Origin: Hofstenia miamia
Taxonomy: Eukaryota; Xenacoelomorpha; Acoela
Direction of reading: 5' to 3'
Assembly (NCBI GenBank): GCA_004352715.1
Contig: SCFE01000015.1
Coordinates: 2,543,546 to 2,607,545, forward strand
Length of the DNA: 64,000 nucleotides
Positions 37,565 through 45,146 of this stretch are shown one piece after another. Below the pieces are notes generated by a model. That model had not been told where the DNA came from. It made no database searches and saw only the letters and a program-made list of their open reading frames with translations. Both the position numbers and the translations under genes were made by a program. Every line of letters begins with the position of its first letter. The first letter of the stretch is position 1.

Positions 37565-40500
37565 TAAATCTAAGAGATATAGACTAAAAACGATGCATTA
37601 AGAAATTAGTAAATATAGTAAATACTTTTTTTAGAAAGCTACATCATATTCTGCAGGTAGATTACTTCTCTTAGCACGTTTCCTTTGAGTTGCAAACAAT
37701 ATAAAAGAAAAAAATTTCATGTAAATCTCCAAGATAGCTCTCAAAGTATAAAACTTTCGTAATTAAATATTTATATATGTGAACAATAGTTTTTTATAAA
37801 AAGTATAATATCGTTTTTGTTCTAAATATAGGTCACCACGATGCATGTGCTGACCAACGAATCTGTATCTAAGCACCGTTATTATAAGAGTTTGTTGTAC
37901 ACAACGTCAGTGGTAAAGTAACCGCATTTTTTCTGAACGAGGTTTGAACAATGAATTAAAGTGATAATTATATTAATCATGAGTAAGACAGCTAAATACC
38001 AAATGTAATAACATTAAGACCAACACATTAGGATGAGCAATTATAATCCAGCATTGTTTATTATCATAAGATTAATTGACAAATCTATAAATATACAAAC
38101 TACCTTTCAGTCAAATTCGAGATATAATGAATGTTTCGTAAACAAAAGGCTATGAACATCTTCTAATTGAAAACGAAAATATTTTATTAAAATGCAGCAT
38201 TTTAAACAATGCACTAGTATAAGCTATTTTGGAAAGAATGCTTAAAGTTGTGCAAGAAGCGTTGTTCAACAATGCGAGATTTCAATTCAGAATTTTATCC
38301 ACGAATTTACATTTGACTAAATATTTTTCATAATCTATTAATCCTAAATTGTTTACATCCAAAATGAAAACATATCTTACGATGTGTTTAAGAATGCATA
38401 AATGGAAGCATTATGAAATACAATATTTAAAAAGTACTTTTTTTATTAGCTATCATAGCCCATTTTTCGTAACATTAAGGGTTGCGAAACTAATACTAAC
38501 TCAATTTTTCCACGGGAAGTACTGAATGAAGTTTGTAAATTTATAATGTATTGTTACAAGTGCAAAAGATTGTCAATTTTTCAAAAAGAACTACATTAAC
38601 TTATTCTTATAACTCCATTATGTGAGAAAATGGTTCAACAAATGTCTATATTGTATTTGAACAGCAAAATTTTAACATTGAACTTGGACATATTTTCGGC
38701 AACCCATAATTGTAAGCAATAATATTATAATAATAGCTTTTGAAAATTTGATACCAAAGTGTGTGTGGTAGGAAAAAAGATTATTGCTTGCTCCAATCAA
38801 TAATTTCAACAGAAGTCGTAATTTATGAATGAGAGAAATAGCACATTAAATAAGAATAAACACATTTTGGATTTGTTTCTAGAGTATAATTTTTTTAATG
38901 TTACACAAAAATATCCTTAACATAATTTAAAAAAAATTCACTTCTTGTTAAAGACTACTTTCTAGATTTCAAATATTATTTCTACTGTACTTCTATGCAA
39001 ACCTAGAAAGTGCTGTGTAATCTTCTATCATTTCACTCTAAGCAGCCACTATCTCTTCAGCGATAAACTTGTAGCATTATGTAAACACATAATCACAAAC
39101 GTGAAAACTGCATACTTAAGAAACAATTGTAGGCATTGTTCTAAACTAAAACACTGGTTTGAAAAGGAACTTGTGTCCCAAATTTCACTTTGTTTAATGC
39201 GTTTTGACGTATTGAGGTTGTCATTTTATATTCCAAAGGAAGACATTCTGAAGAGCACTTAAAATCATGTATTTATAGATTACTTGTTGTGAATTGCCAC
39301 TCCTAATCAGTACTGGGTGATTTTAATATGTAACGAATGTTGAACGCACGTCTTTTGAATTTCTCGTGAAATACAAATTTCTGTAGAATAATATACAATA
39401 AATGAGAAAGCTAATTATATATTAAAAATATTTGACCTAGTCATTTTATTGTTGACAACGTAATCAACAAAATAGCCAACATTTCTGAGAGCTATTGAAT
39501 GAACGCATACTTTAAGATCTCAAGAGGAAGTTAAAATCCAGGGTGGTTTTGTGGCTCGTCTATTGGTCATATATTGGATAAGCATGCACACACCAAATTC
39601 GGGAGTTTTTCCAAGGATTACAGGCCGATAAAACTGGGAACTCAAAGAAAGTACACTTCTTTGGGTTTTCAAATTTACTGTTGGCCAAAAAGAAACAACC
39701 GATTTAAATTACGAGTTTGCTATCGATTTCAAATTCTAGACAAAACATCAATTCCGAGCAAAGAACAGATCAAAATTGAATATAACTTTACTATCAAGAC
39801 AAGATAAGAATTGTTGAATAATAGAAAATTTTGAGGCCGATTAACTGAGATGAAGTGCTTAGTAAGGCCTGGCATTCGATTTTACTGAAATATTTCTAAG
39901 CTGTAATGCAAATTCCAGTAGGTGTGTGTCCAGCGAATCTCCTTCAGCTTTGCTGTTCGTTCAACTGCCTATTGTCAAATCTGTAATGTCCTCAATAGTA
40001 GTTTCGGTAAATAACTTATAAACAATACGTTGAAAAATACAGTTTGCATTTTGAGTTCTTCAATTTCAAAGTATAGATTGTATTATGTTTCTAAAATGTC
40101 CAACTTATTCTAGCAAACTAAAAATTTTAAAATGGGCCTAAAGTGAGGCGAATTAGAATTCATTTAATGAGTTAGGCCGGGTCTAATGTTTTGTGGGCAC
40201 GGCCGTAATTAGGTCTAGTCTTAGTTTTAGCAATTAAACAAACATTAAAGAGTTTTAGAAAAAGTGTATTGCTAAAAAAATATGCCAGTGGCATGTAGTT
40301 TTGCAATCTATGCAAATTCTGATTATAAGTACTAATGCAAATTAGTGAATTAATGTTGATGTAGGTATTTCTTCGAAACAAAAGCAAAAATCAATTAATT
40401 GACTAGTAAACACATTTCTTTGATTCTGGTCTACGAAAGATGACACGAATTCGAGAGAATAAATTTAAATCACGTGTAAGCGGTGTATGTTCAATTTAAG

Positions 40501-42537
40501 TAAATTTTAGGTCGAATACTCTCGCTCAATTAAAGCTGTTCCATTTCCAATTATTTTAAAAGACATGTATTAATTAATTCTAAAGCGCAGTTTAAATTGC
40601 AGGTTTTTCTATGGAATTCGTCTTTGTTGCATATAAACTGGTTTATTTGTATAATTTTAATTCATTTACCTACAAGCGCTGCTAATATTTTTGTCGGCTC
40701 CGCCAAGCAGAAGTTAAGAGAATGTCAAATTTGGGGGATTATTTATTACTATTTTGAAGCGAGCTGTTAGTTCTAAAAATTATAACTAAAATAAAAGGTT
40801 TCCATTAAATACAAATTAAAAAACTATAAAACACTCAATTTATGTTTTGTTTAATGGATGAGATTTATATTAAAATACTTCAAGTGACGATTGGTACCTC
40901 TATGCATGTTGATAAAATATGTCAGGATTTTAAAATTACTTGCATTTAATGGATAGAATGTGTGAAATGCAATCTATTAAAATTCAGGTAATTTTACCAA
41001 TATTTACAGTAAATAGAGCGAGTAATTAAGTTTTCGACCCAATAGGTACATTTAAATTACATATCTATCAATCAACTCCCCTTCGTTGAATGAAATTCAC
41101 TTTGGTAATAAATAAATAGTCATGCATCAGACATTTGTGATAAACAGTGAATGTTTGAATATTTAAGGTCTTTATTTTTAAAAAGATTGCTAAAATATTA
41201 AATATGTAAAATACTCAATTCTATTAAAGATCACAAGGTTGTCTATACTATAGCAATTTTACGATTAAAATGAATGCAATATATATATATATATGTATAT
41301 ATAGAGTTAAAATCAAAATTAATAATTTTCTCCAAATTTGGTAACCCTAAGAAATAGATATAACAATTGGTAAACGTTTTAGAAAGTAATGTTTAAAATT
41401 TGTAACTTTAGTGTATTGATGTGGTTGCCGCTGAAGTACTTGCAAAGTTTTACTGATTTTTATAGAGAATTTCAACTTTTGTTAGGCAATCAGGTCGAAA
41501 GCCTTGTAAGCCGCAGCTAAACTAAGTTCAGAGTTTTTCAAGAAGCCATCAAATATTCAAATAATTCCTAGCCAGTTTAATGCTAAGGCATTACCATACA
41601 TCATATAACGCAATTTATATTGTAGTTTATAGCTTGCAAATAAATTGCTTTTGAATTGTATGTAAAAAATACAATCCAATTACAACAAATAGTCATTTAT
41701 TGAACTAATTGATTATTTTCACCTAAGTTATTGAGATAATATGTAGAGTACTTATGTTCCAAATTACATCAAAATTGTTAATGTTATTATCTTGCAATGC
41801 CATAGTCTATTAGTTGATAGCTACTATCAACATATCCAACAGGAAAAGTGAAATTGCCTCTTATAAGACACATCAATTTTGTGAAAAAATGTGTTTCACA
41901 CATTTTGGTGAAACCAATCCTTCTTGCACAAAAATAAAAAGTAATACCAACTATAACTGCGAAATTGCTATATTTTGAATAAGATGGTTAATTTTTTATT
42001 AGAGTGAATATATACAATTCGATGCTTATAGTAATTTTTTGTAAGTATGCATAGCCTATGTACACTTTTATAGCCTAAAGGACATTTATATATCATATAT
42101 GTTCTAAAATTATGATAGTGTATTCAATGTTAATCAAGTTGAATACTCAACGACTATATTACAAAAATATTTTAGTTCAAAGTTGTTCTCAGTGCCCTAT
42201 TATTCTCGTCTCGTGTAGTGTTTTTGATCCCGTTCACTCTGAAAAAATACACATATCTATTTATGTTCCTTACTTAATTTATCTAAGAATAGATTAGCAT
42301 GTAACATGGAAATTGCATTTGGATGTACTCTGTATTAATATATTGCGCTCTATTCATCTAAGAATCACACAGAATGCCGTACGTAATTGAATTTTGATAT
42401 GGACAATTAAAAAATTCTCGATATTATATTCTTTGGCTTCAAAAAATCGAAAACAAATGAAATGAAAAATTCAAATGATGGATATGCCATGTACTAAATA
42501 CAAAAATGGACTAATAAAAATTGCTCGATTGTTACAG

Positions 42538-42568
<31 letters not shown>

Positions 42569-42691
42569 NNNNNNNNNNNNNNNNNNNNNNNNNNNNNNNN
42601 NNNNNNNNNNNNNNNNNNNNNNNNNNNNNNNNNNNNNNNNNNNNNNNNNNNNNNNNNNNNNNNNNNNNNNNNNNNNNNNNNNNNNNNNNNA

Positions 42692-42729
<38 letters not shown>

Positions 42730-45131
42730 TTTCTGCGCGACCTCTATGCCCTTTGGAATTTACTATTCTTTTATTCATAAAGCTCATTTAAATGCGCCTT
42801 TAAATGCTTAAAGATAAATTTCCAATATAGTTTATATAAGAAGTGGTGAATTTCATCCGTGTTTTACACGTTAATTTGAATTTTCCTTGTAACCAACCGT
42901 ACACTTAACCGGTCTATAAACCACTAAGTGTGAGTAGGCACATTTTTACAGTTATTTCTTTGAAGCAATCGAATAGGTCACAATATTGGCCAAATCAGTG
43001 TTATATACAGCGAGTTTATAAAATAACGCCGAAAATAATATGTCTATAATAAGTGAATAATTTAGTTTTTGGCATGTAAGTCAAGTATATTTGAATACAT
43101 TACGAATTGGGATTTTTTATGGATTTTTATCATGACACATTTAAGTTGTGGACTACGAGCTGAATGGGTAAATTATTTTTACCTTTATGAAAAGTCATAT
43201 ATGAGAGTATATCGCTAGTGCATAGCTTAAAGAAGCATTTTGTGAAGAATTTGCACCCAGATGTCTCATATAGAAGTTTGACAATCAGCATATCACACAA
43301 GACCTCCCTGGCAAAGGGTGACCATCATGCAGTGGTGATGCAATAGAAAGCTTAAGTGAGACAGTGAGAGAACTTAAGCAACAGTAGTTTACTTAAGAAA
43401 TGTTCCATTCTAGTGCTAAAATCCCTCCAAGTACAGTGTAGAAGGTCATGAAATAATATTTACACCTCAAACAAACAAACTTCAATCATCTGTTTATATC
43501 TTTATTGAAGGTGATTGCATCATTTGTGCCAGATGGTTTCCCAATGAGATTGATTGAGAATCCTGTGGACTTTCATCTAAACGTTGAAATTTCAGTTCTT
43601 TCTAGTGTATTTTTTGAGCACTGAAATACCTCATATCGCACTGCTTCCTTCTATGGTAACAGTTTAATTTGGCTTTAATGGTAAGTACATTACACCTTCA
43701 TAATTCTTTGAGAACACCGTTACTGGTGATACATACCAGCAAATGATAGCGAAGTATTGTATATCTTTTCTTTTGAAGACTATTTTTCAACAGGACGGTG
43801 CTCCACCGCATATTGTAACAGACTTTAAGAATATTGTGCAGAAACGTTTTCCACAACTCATGAACCAAAACTTTGACATTTTTATTTGTGGAGAAAAATA
43901 GCGAAGCCTACCAACAACAGGACACATCTATCTCTTAATGAACCCCAAAAACTAGTTGCTTATATGGTATATTTTCAATTTTAAAAAAATAAATTGTTTT
44001 GAAGCAATATTCATTTACCTCCTGCGTTATTTTATAAACGCATAGATGCTTTTTCAGATTTTAGTCGAAATCACCAATTTCATATGTTAGACATATCATA
44101 ATTTTATGAGGCAGCATAAGTATATATACGTAAAGTCTGTAGCTACTTTAGTTTCTTATGAGATAAATTCTATATTTATAAATTAACTGACCTTTTGGAA
44201 AAGAACTGGAAATTTGGGGGCTACTTGCATAGCCACAGGTACGCCAAATCCTTGTGCAATCAGTGTTGCTGTTGAAGTATTTACTCCAAAGTTTGGTAAA
44301 TATCTATCCAGCCAATCAAAAGCTAATGCTAAATCATAAACCCCGGGGCTGGTCCAACCTGGAATGCCAGGATGAAGAAATCCATGGGGTCCCAATCTGT
44401 AATTAATGAAGACCAGAGCGACGTCTTTTGTAGCAACCAAGCGATGACCAGATATAAATTGCTCTTCAAATTTTGTGTAACCATAATCACCAGAATCCAA
44501 ATATATCAAAACTGGTATGTCCCTTCTAAATGAATCATTCTAGTAAAATATTATATTGATTATAGTATTCATTTTATCTGATGCTTTAGGAAATAATGGC
44601 TTTCAAAAGGCATACGGATAATAAGCAGTATTTTACAAATTATCATTTGAAAAGCATTTGAGTTCTCTACTCACTTAGGATTGATGTACTAGAATATGAT
44701 AAATTATTAAAAATAATACTATTCTACAAAGAATCTATGGAAAAATATTCCATCTCTAAGTTTAAGTGCAGCACTTACGGTTTTGTAATTTTAAAAGGCA
44801 CCCATATCGTAAGAAGCAGACAGTTGTCATTGACTAAAGTAGAACTAAAGTCTCTGTGGAAATGTGGACAGACGATGCGTTTGTGTATTGGCTTCCGCTG
44901 CTTCACCGTATCTTGCTGTGAATCTAAGCCATTTGCTCTTTGAAATAACTGACCTTTGGTCAGATAAGCTGCGTAAGGAATATTTGTAAACATCTTTACT
45001 TTTTTATCTCCATATCGCATGATGTGTCCTTGAACATTTCCATTGACAGATGTCCTAACGCTGTTCTTTATGAATGGTGCCATCTGGATAAGTTCGATCG
45101 AGATACACATCATTATTATAGTCAAAAACAT
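3263..45131 (-). CDS. Neuroligin-like, non-catalytic carboxylesterase-domain transmembrane receptor (whole gene, six coding exons)
   Basis: The six exons listed separately join without breaking frame (intron phases 2, 0, 1, 2, 2) and total 2028 coding bases, or 675 residues plus stop. In order the protein shows a hydrophobic N-terminus (1-19), family motifs IPYA (51-54), a CP...NC pair (C88, C104) before LLLTIWVP, NYRLGPHGFL (159-168), a degenerate nucleophile elbow AQGFG (208-212), FQKVILLSGN (227-236), a Cys pair at 259 and 270, YLIG (316-319), AFLFAAP (449-455), a linker, a transmembrane helix (about 576-603) and a basic-start cytoplasmic tail (604-675). These are carboxylesterase/cholinesterase-fold landmarks. 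Esterase-like adhesion proteins such as neuroligins, gliotactin and neurotactin share this fold with a membrane anchor and no activity, so a cell-surface adhesion or receptor role is inferred. The family is secure. The exact orthologue is not identified, and the tail is shorter than is usual for neuroligins. Confidence 0.85.
4161..4254. repeat. Short inverted repeat with TTGCGCCAA arms
   Basis: GATGCATTGCGCCAA at 4161-4175 is mirrored by TTTGGCGCAAAG...CATTGCATC ending at 4254; the arms are imperfect and gapped. The segment is unusually GC-containing for intron 5. It may be a small MITE remnant. Confidence 0.3.
5850..6271. mobile_element. hAT MITE, 422 bp, with 8-bp target duplication and GATTTAAATC arrays
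   Basis: The element starts CAGTGTTGG (5850-5858) and ends CCAACACTG (6263-6271). It is flanked on both sides by the identical octamer GTTCTATA (5842-5849 and 6272-6279), the target-site length of hAT transposons. Inside each end are several copies of the palindrome GATTTAAATC or close variants, which make extended hairpin-prone subterminal arrays. The interior is non-coding. It is inserted in intron 5 of the receptor gene. Confidence 0.88.
7776..7869. repeat. Long AT-rich hairpin at the edge of repeat R3 copy A
   Basis: TTTTGCACATCAAACTATAT is mirrored by ATATAGTTTGATATGCAAAA across a (TA)n and poly-A centre, so the left boundary of the adjacent repeat is a large inverted repeat. It could be a replication or assembly fragile site, or the palindromic end of an element. 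Confidence 0.65.
7850..8400 (+). repeat. Interspersed repeat R3, copy A
   Basis: From TAGTTTGATATG to GTAGTACGGTTTTTCAATAAAA, this segment matches 23971-24525 almost throughout, with scattered substitutions and a few short indels. Both copies are bounded by (TA)n. No conserved open frame or terminal inverted repeat is obvious; the 67-codon frame in copy B is interrupted here. It ends about 110 bp from coding exon 5 of the receptor gene. Confidence 0.85.
8512..8658 (-). CDS. Coding exon 5: inferred 147-bp cassette-type exon, end of the esterase domain
   Basis: This small exon is inferred from phase and motif. The acceptor is AAAATTAG (AG at 8660-8659). Its first base completes AGA (Arg484) with the AG left by exon 4. 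It encodes RLYETYYKF...THCQW...EITLIKYVPIP...NESKRIFFL, which fits the last segment of the esterase fold: a Trp, then a hydrophobic strand ending near a Pro, then a helix ending in F-F/W. The donor is GTATAT (8511-8506), weaker than consensus, and leaves CT, which the T of exon 6 turns into Leu533. The length is a multiple of three and both ends are phase 2, so skipping it would keep the frame. There is one sequon, N525-E-S. Confidence 0.62.
9720..9800 (+). repeat. Fragment of dispersed repeat family R1
   Basis: The block TGCAAGCCTATTAGGAAGTTTGGGAGTC resembles the TCAAGCCTATTAGGAAATTGGGAAATC core of the 220-bp tandem unit. It is a short single fragment in intron 4. Confidence 0.35.
13070..13118 (-). 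repeat. Fragment of dispersed repeat family R1 (inverted)
   Basis: CCAAATTTCCTAATAGG is the reverse complement of the family core CCTATTAGGAAATTTGG. Only this short piece is recognisable. Confidence 0.3.
14143..14941. mobile_element. pogo/Tc1-type MITE, about 0.8 kb, TA-flanked
   Basis: The left end is TA|CAGTCGAACCTCTCCATATC and the right end is ...GAGGTTCAGCTG|TA, an imperfect terminal inverted repeat in a TA dinucleotide. The CAGT.GAACCTC end is typical of pogo-like elements in animals. The interior has internal inverted sub-repeats (CTATGGAGAGAAAT, CTATGAAGAGAGATT), a (TA)n at 14724 and no transposase frame. An ambiguous base lies at 14722. It is in intron 4. Confidence 0.7.
14346..14371. 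repeat. (AT)n microsatellite within the pogo-like MITE
   Basis: Uninterrupted AT dinucleotides. Confidence 0.85.
16360..16445. repeat. CGGGT-rich dispersed repeat fragment (family R2)
   Basis: CGTTTCGGGTCGGGTTTGGGTAATAC followed by GATTCGGGTCCATATTTACC forms a GC-rich island in AT-rich intron 4. Its reverse complement closely resembles ATACTACCCGAACCCGACCC at about 32160-32182. Confidence 0.45.
16568..17063 (-). CDS. Coding exon 4: C-terminal half of the esterase domain
   Basis: The exon encodes residues 319-483 plus two bases. The acceptor is TGTTTAG at 17065-17064; its first two bases complete GGA (Gly319), so the joint reads YLIGIEKGSGSLEAL. This corresponds to the family's LIGVNxDEG, with Ser324 where the catalytic Glu would be. 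Further landmarks are TVPSIEFLDRL (the F..P....A helix), SFFFSFE (strand) and ATQGAALAFLFAAPY, which aligns ungapped to AAHGDE.PYVFG.P and puts Gln444 in the histidine position. His441 lies three residues earlier. N-glycosylation sequons include NGS, NLS, NVS and NNSD. The donor is GTAATT (16567-16562), phase 2. Confidence 0.83.
17815..17862. repeat. (TA)n microsatellite
   Basis: About 48 bases of TA with one TTT interruption, in intron 3. Confidence 0.85.
18303..18345. mobile_element. Possible single end of a CAGTGGCGTA-type hAT element
   Basis: AGTGGCGTACACAAGGGTGG resembles the end of the MITE at 2694-3076 (CAGTGGCGTAACTG on its reverse strand). No matching second end was found. Confidence 0.25.
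18880..18916. repeat. (AT)n microsatellite
   Basis: AT dinucleotides with a single AAA interruption. Confidence 0.85.
21430..22265. mobile_element. hAT-like non-autonomous element with TTGCAATATATTGCAA arrays
   Basis: The right end reads TATTGCAAGGCCCTG (to about 22263). The left end is less certain, near AAGCCCCTAGCGCAAAATGATG at about 21437. Between them, two clusters (about 21485-21590 and 22140-22255) consist of repeated palindromic units such as TGCAATATATTGCA. The layout, with hairpin-prone subterminal arrays at both ends of a non-coding core, parallels the MITE at 5850-6271. Ends and target duplication are not firmly set. Confidence 0.55.
22716..23943 (+). mobile_element. Tc1-like transposon, 1.2 kb, inserted in a (TA)n tract
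   Basis: The left end CAGTACTGGCC is mirrored by GGCCAGTACT at the right. TA dinucleotides abut both ends, and the sequence on either side is (TA)n microsatellite, so the element appears to have landed in the microsatellite that borders repeat R3 copy B. It contains a broken transposase gene (next entry). It lies in intron 3 of the receptor gene, on the opposite strand. Confidence 0.85.
22802..23791 (+). pseudogene. Tc1-family transposase, broken by frameshifts
   Basis: The N-terminal part (22802-23110) carries a helix-turn-helix region (RAQIHILYEEGYHYRAIAVK) and the GRP linker (RSGRPK). The catalytic domain is spread over several frames: VMFSDL near 23230 (first Asp), MIWGAI near 23340, and SPDLNVIKYCWHHIKNCL at about 23578-23630, ending with GGHTKY and TAG at 23791. 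Where active DD34E enzymes have Glu in IEN, this has Lys, and the residue after the first Asp is Leu instead of Glu. Multiple frameshifts and stops make it inactive. Confidence 0.88.
23971..24530 (+). repeat. Interspersed repeat R3, copy B
   Basis: This matches 7850-8400 with scattered differences (for example an extra TGT in TGTTGTAAAATTCC). It is bounded by (TA)n on the left (23943-23972) and by ATATATATAT at 24526-24540. In this copy a 67-codon frame (24046-24249) stays open, while copy A has changes that interrupt it. Confidence 0.85.
27654..27690. repeat. Single end matching the 455-622 MITE
   Basis: CTACGGTTAGACTATGTGATTAGTCACGT is close to TACGGTTAGACTACATAATTGGTCACAT at 457-484. No mirrored second end is evident nearby. 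Confidence 0.35.
27918..28100. other. Less AT-rich segment flanking the IR/DR Tc1 element
   Basis: GGCTCAGCCCGGTCTCCAGC (27948) and, on the other side of the Tc1 element, GAGGCCGGGTCAGCACACAGC (29929) are imperfect inverted matches. The Tc1 element may have inserted into an older element with these arms. The evidence is weak. Confidence 0.2.
28228..29867 (+). mobile_element. Tc1-like transposon with IR/DR (doubled) termini, 1.64 kb
   Basis: The outer left end CAGTCTCGTGCAAAAGTTTT (28228) is mirrored by the outer right end ...AAACTTTTGCAAGAGACTG (to 29867), and TA flanks both. A second copy of the end sequence lies inside each arm: CAGCCGTGCATACGTTTTAG at 28428, exactly 200 bp in, and CACTAAAACTTCTGGACGACTG ending at 29671, 196 bp in. 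Two direct repeats per inverted arm is the IR/DR layout known from Sleeping Beauty-type Tc1 elements. The element sits in intron 3, about 235 bp from exon 3. Confidence 0.85.
28551..29538 (+). pseudogene. Tc1-family transposase (IR/DR element), broken
   Basis: The start MGRINPEKRHKVLNLF at 28551 leads into a paired-like helix-turn-helix (CKIAKRLSVSPTAVRHIVKK) and the linker RTGRPP. The frame then loses its match after about 28830. Catalytic blocks are recognisable: HIFTDE (about 28980, first Asp), QQDGARAH (about 29240, second Asp, followed by a stop), and SPDLNIIKNLWDVLK (29332-29376), where the final Glu of the DD34E triad is Lys. The last frame runs 29284-29538. Frameshifts and stops between blocks show it is inactive. 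Confidence 0.88.
30102..30369 (-). CDS. Coding exon 3: esterase domain, second disulfide loop
   Basis: The exon encodes residues 230-318 plus one base. The acceptor is ATTTAG at 30371-30370 and the exon opens with VILLSGNP, which continues the family motif FQ+A(I)xxSG from exon 2. SLGC...SMCLEN gives C259 and C270, spaced like the second cholinesterase disulfide loop (LGC...CLR). The end, EFDIVLSVDFLSKISEQQYLIG, matches the strand before the acidic catalytic residue. I chose the donor at 30101 (GTAGGT) over GTAACG at 30097 because only it restores YLIG plus the next exon in frame. Confidence 0.82.
30899..31521. repeat. Segment R4, copy 1 of a 0.6-kb near-identical duplication
   Basis: The stretch from AGAAAATATTTTCATGATCA to GAATATACATATATATATAT is repeated at 36947-37561 with essentially only microsatellite-length differences. 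It contains two (TA)n tracts (31216-31246 and 31482-31521) and no gene. Confidence 0.93.
32120..32375. repeat. CCCGAACCCGACCC dispersed repeat (family R2)
   Basis: GAGCCCGAACCTGATCCGACTCGACC and TACCCGAACCCGACCCAAAA, with a later CCCGAACTCGGGTTT (about 32368), form GC-rich islands in intron 2. They are the reverse-complement counterpart of 16360-16445. Confidence 0.45.
33398..33969 (+). mobile_element. Internally deleted piggyBac-like element, 572 bp, with TTAA target duplication
   Basis: The left end CCCTTAGGCTACCAAGG and the right end CCTTGGTAGCTTAAGGG are inverted repeats (16 of 17 bases) flanked on both sides by TTAA (33394-33397 and 33970-33973), the hallmark of piggyBac insertion. Subterminal GGGTGGNTNTNAGAGCCACCC-type hairpins occur near both ends. 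Full piggyBac elements carry a transposase of about 600 residues; here only its extreme ends remain (next entry). Confidence 0.9.
33671..33850 (+). CDS. Residual piggyBac ORF: N-terminus joined to C-terminal Cys-rich domain
   Basis: The 59-codon frame begins MRPQQEAARLAQAALFG, passes an acidic stretch (ESDSEVDADSDQED) typical of piggyBac transposase N-termini, and ends in CRECDAPACGRHAFVAQVV followed by CSNCM. The C-x2-C-x4-C-x2-H...C-x2-C pattern is that of the C-terminal Cys-rich zinc-binding domain that binds the transposon ends. The whole catalytic core is gone, but the two remnants stay in one open frame. A start at 33632 in the same frame adds 13 residues. Whether it is expressed is unknown. 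Confidence 0.7.
   Translation: MRPQQEAARLAQAALFGATESDSEVDADSDQEDNRCRECDAPACGRHAFVAQVVCSNCM
36218..36331. repeat. Compound (TA)n region
   Basis: Several TA/TATAC blocks separated by short AAATA/ATAATTAT interruptions, in intron 2. Confidence 0.85.
36915..36946. repeat. (TA)n tract ending in an ambiguous base
   Basis: A TA run from 36915 meets n at 36946; copy 2 of segment R4 begins at the next base. This looks like an assembly join. Confidence 0.8.
36947..37561. repeat. Segment R4, copy 2 of a 0.6-kb near-identical duplication
   Basis: The copy matches 30899-31521 in the same orientation, including unique sequence between the microsatellites (for example TCTACGCCAACGTCATGCAA). Its left edge coincides with the n at 36946 and its right edge falls in a (TA)n. 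That pattern is more typical of a misplaced assembly fragment or a second haplotype than of a transposon. Confidence 0.93.
41278..41303. repeat. (AT)n microsatellite
   Basis: AT dinucleotides with one GT interruption. Confidence 0.85.
42541..42725. other. Assembly gap (122 N) inside a (TA)n tract
   Basis: The TA run to 42568 is followed by N at 42569-42690 and more TA from about 42694. The open frames across the gap are TA-repeat artefacts. Confidence 0.97.
43008..44045 (+). mobile_element. Tc/mariner-superfamily transposon relic, about 1.0 kb
   Basis: GAGTTTATAAAATAACGCC at the left (from about 43012) is mirrored by GCGTTATTTTATAAACGC at the right (to about 44042), giving about 18-bp inverted repeats next to TA. 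Inside, near 43786-43860, the plus strand reads FQQDGAPPHIVTDFKNIVQK then RFPQL, the second-Asp block of IS630/mariner-type transposases (QQDGAPPH). The rest is decayed by stops and frameshifts. It lies in intron 2, about 150 bp from exon 2. Confidence 0.75.
44192..44525 (-). CDS. Coding exon 2: central esterase domain with degenerate nucleophile elbow
   Basis: The exon encodes residues 118-229. The acceptor is ATTTAG ending at 44526. The first base completes CCA (Pro118) with the CC from exon 1, giving KITKPRDIPVLIYLDSGDYG, where catalytic members have PVxVxxHGGG. NYRLGPHGFL (159-168) is strongly conserved. VYDLALAFDWL corresponds to the D..AL.WV helix. The elbow reads LIAQGFGVP where active enzymes have GESAG, so Gly210 stands in the serine position. 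The exon ends in phase 0 after FQK at donor GTCAGT (44191-44186). Intron 1, between exons 1 and 2, is only 253 bp; the next intron is 13.8 kb. Confidence 0.85.
44779..45131 (-). CDS. Coding exon 1: signal-peptide-like start and N-terminal esterase domain
   Basis: The exon encodes residues 1-117 plus two bases. The ATG at 45131-45129 opens a hydrophobic stretch (MFLTIIMMCISIEL) that suits a short signal peptide. A TAG in frame upstream coincides with a possible acceptor (TTTATTTAG, exon edge 45146), so a 5' non-coding exon may lie further upstream. Family landmarks are V..G and RYGDKKVKMFTNIPYA, then C88-P...N-C104-LLLTIWVP, which matches the first disulfide loop and following strand of cholinesterases. 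The exon ends at a strong donor, GTAAGT at 44778-44773, in phase 2. The downstream frame stops three bases after the splice site. Confidence 0.82.
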
Positions 45132-45146
45132 TGTTCTAACATCTTC

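Larger units (their letters stand above)
30370..44191 (-). other. Intron 2 of the receptor gene
   Basis: The intron is 13.8 kb including a 122-base gap. It holds the R4 duplication, the deleted piggyBac element, an R2 fragment, compound (TA)n tracts and the Tc/mariner relic. Between 37562 and 42540 there are only AT-rich sequences and short incidental frames; the 77-codon frame at 39574-39807 has no known motif. Confidence 0.7.

Noticed and set aside
42475-42811. Two open frames of about 100 codons
   Set aside because: They run through TA repeats and 122 N; the translation is YIYI repeats and X.
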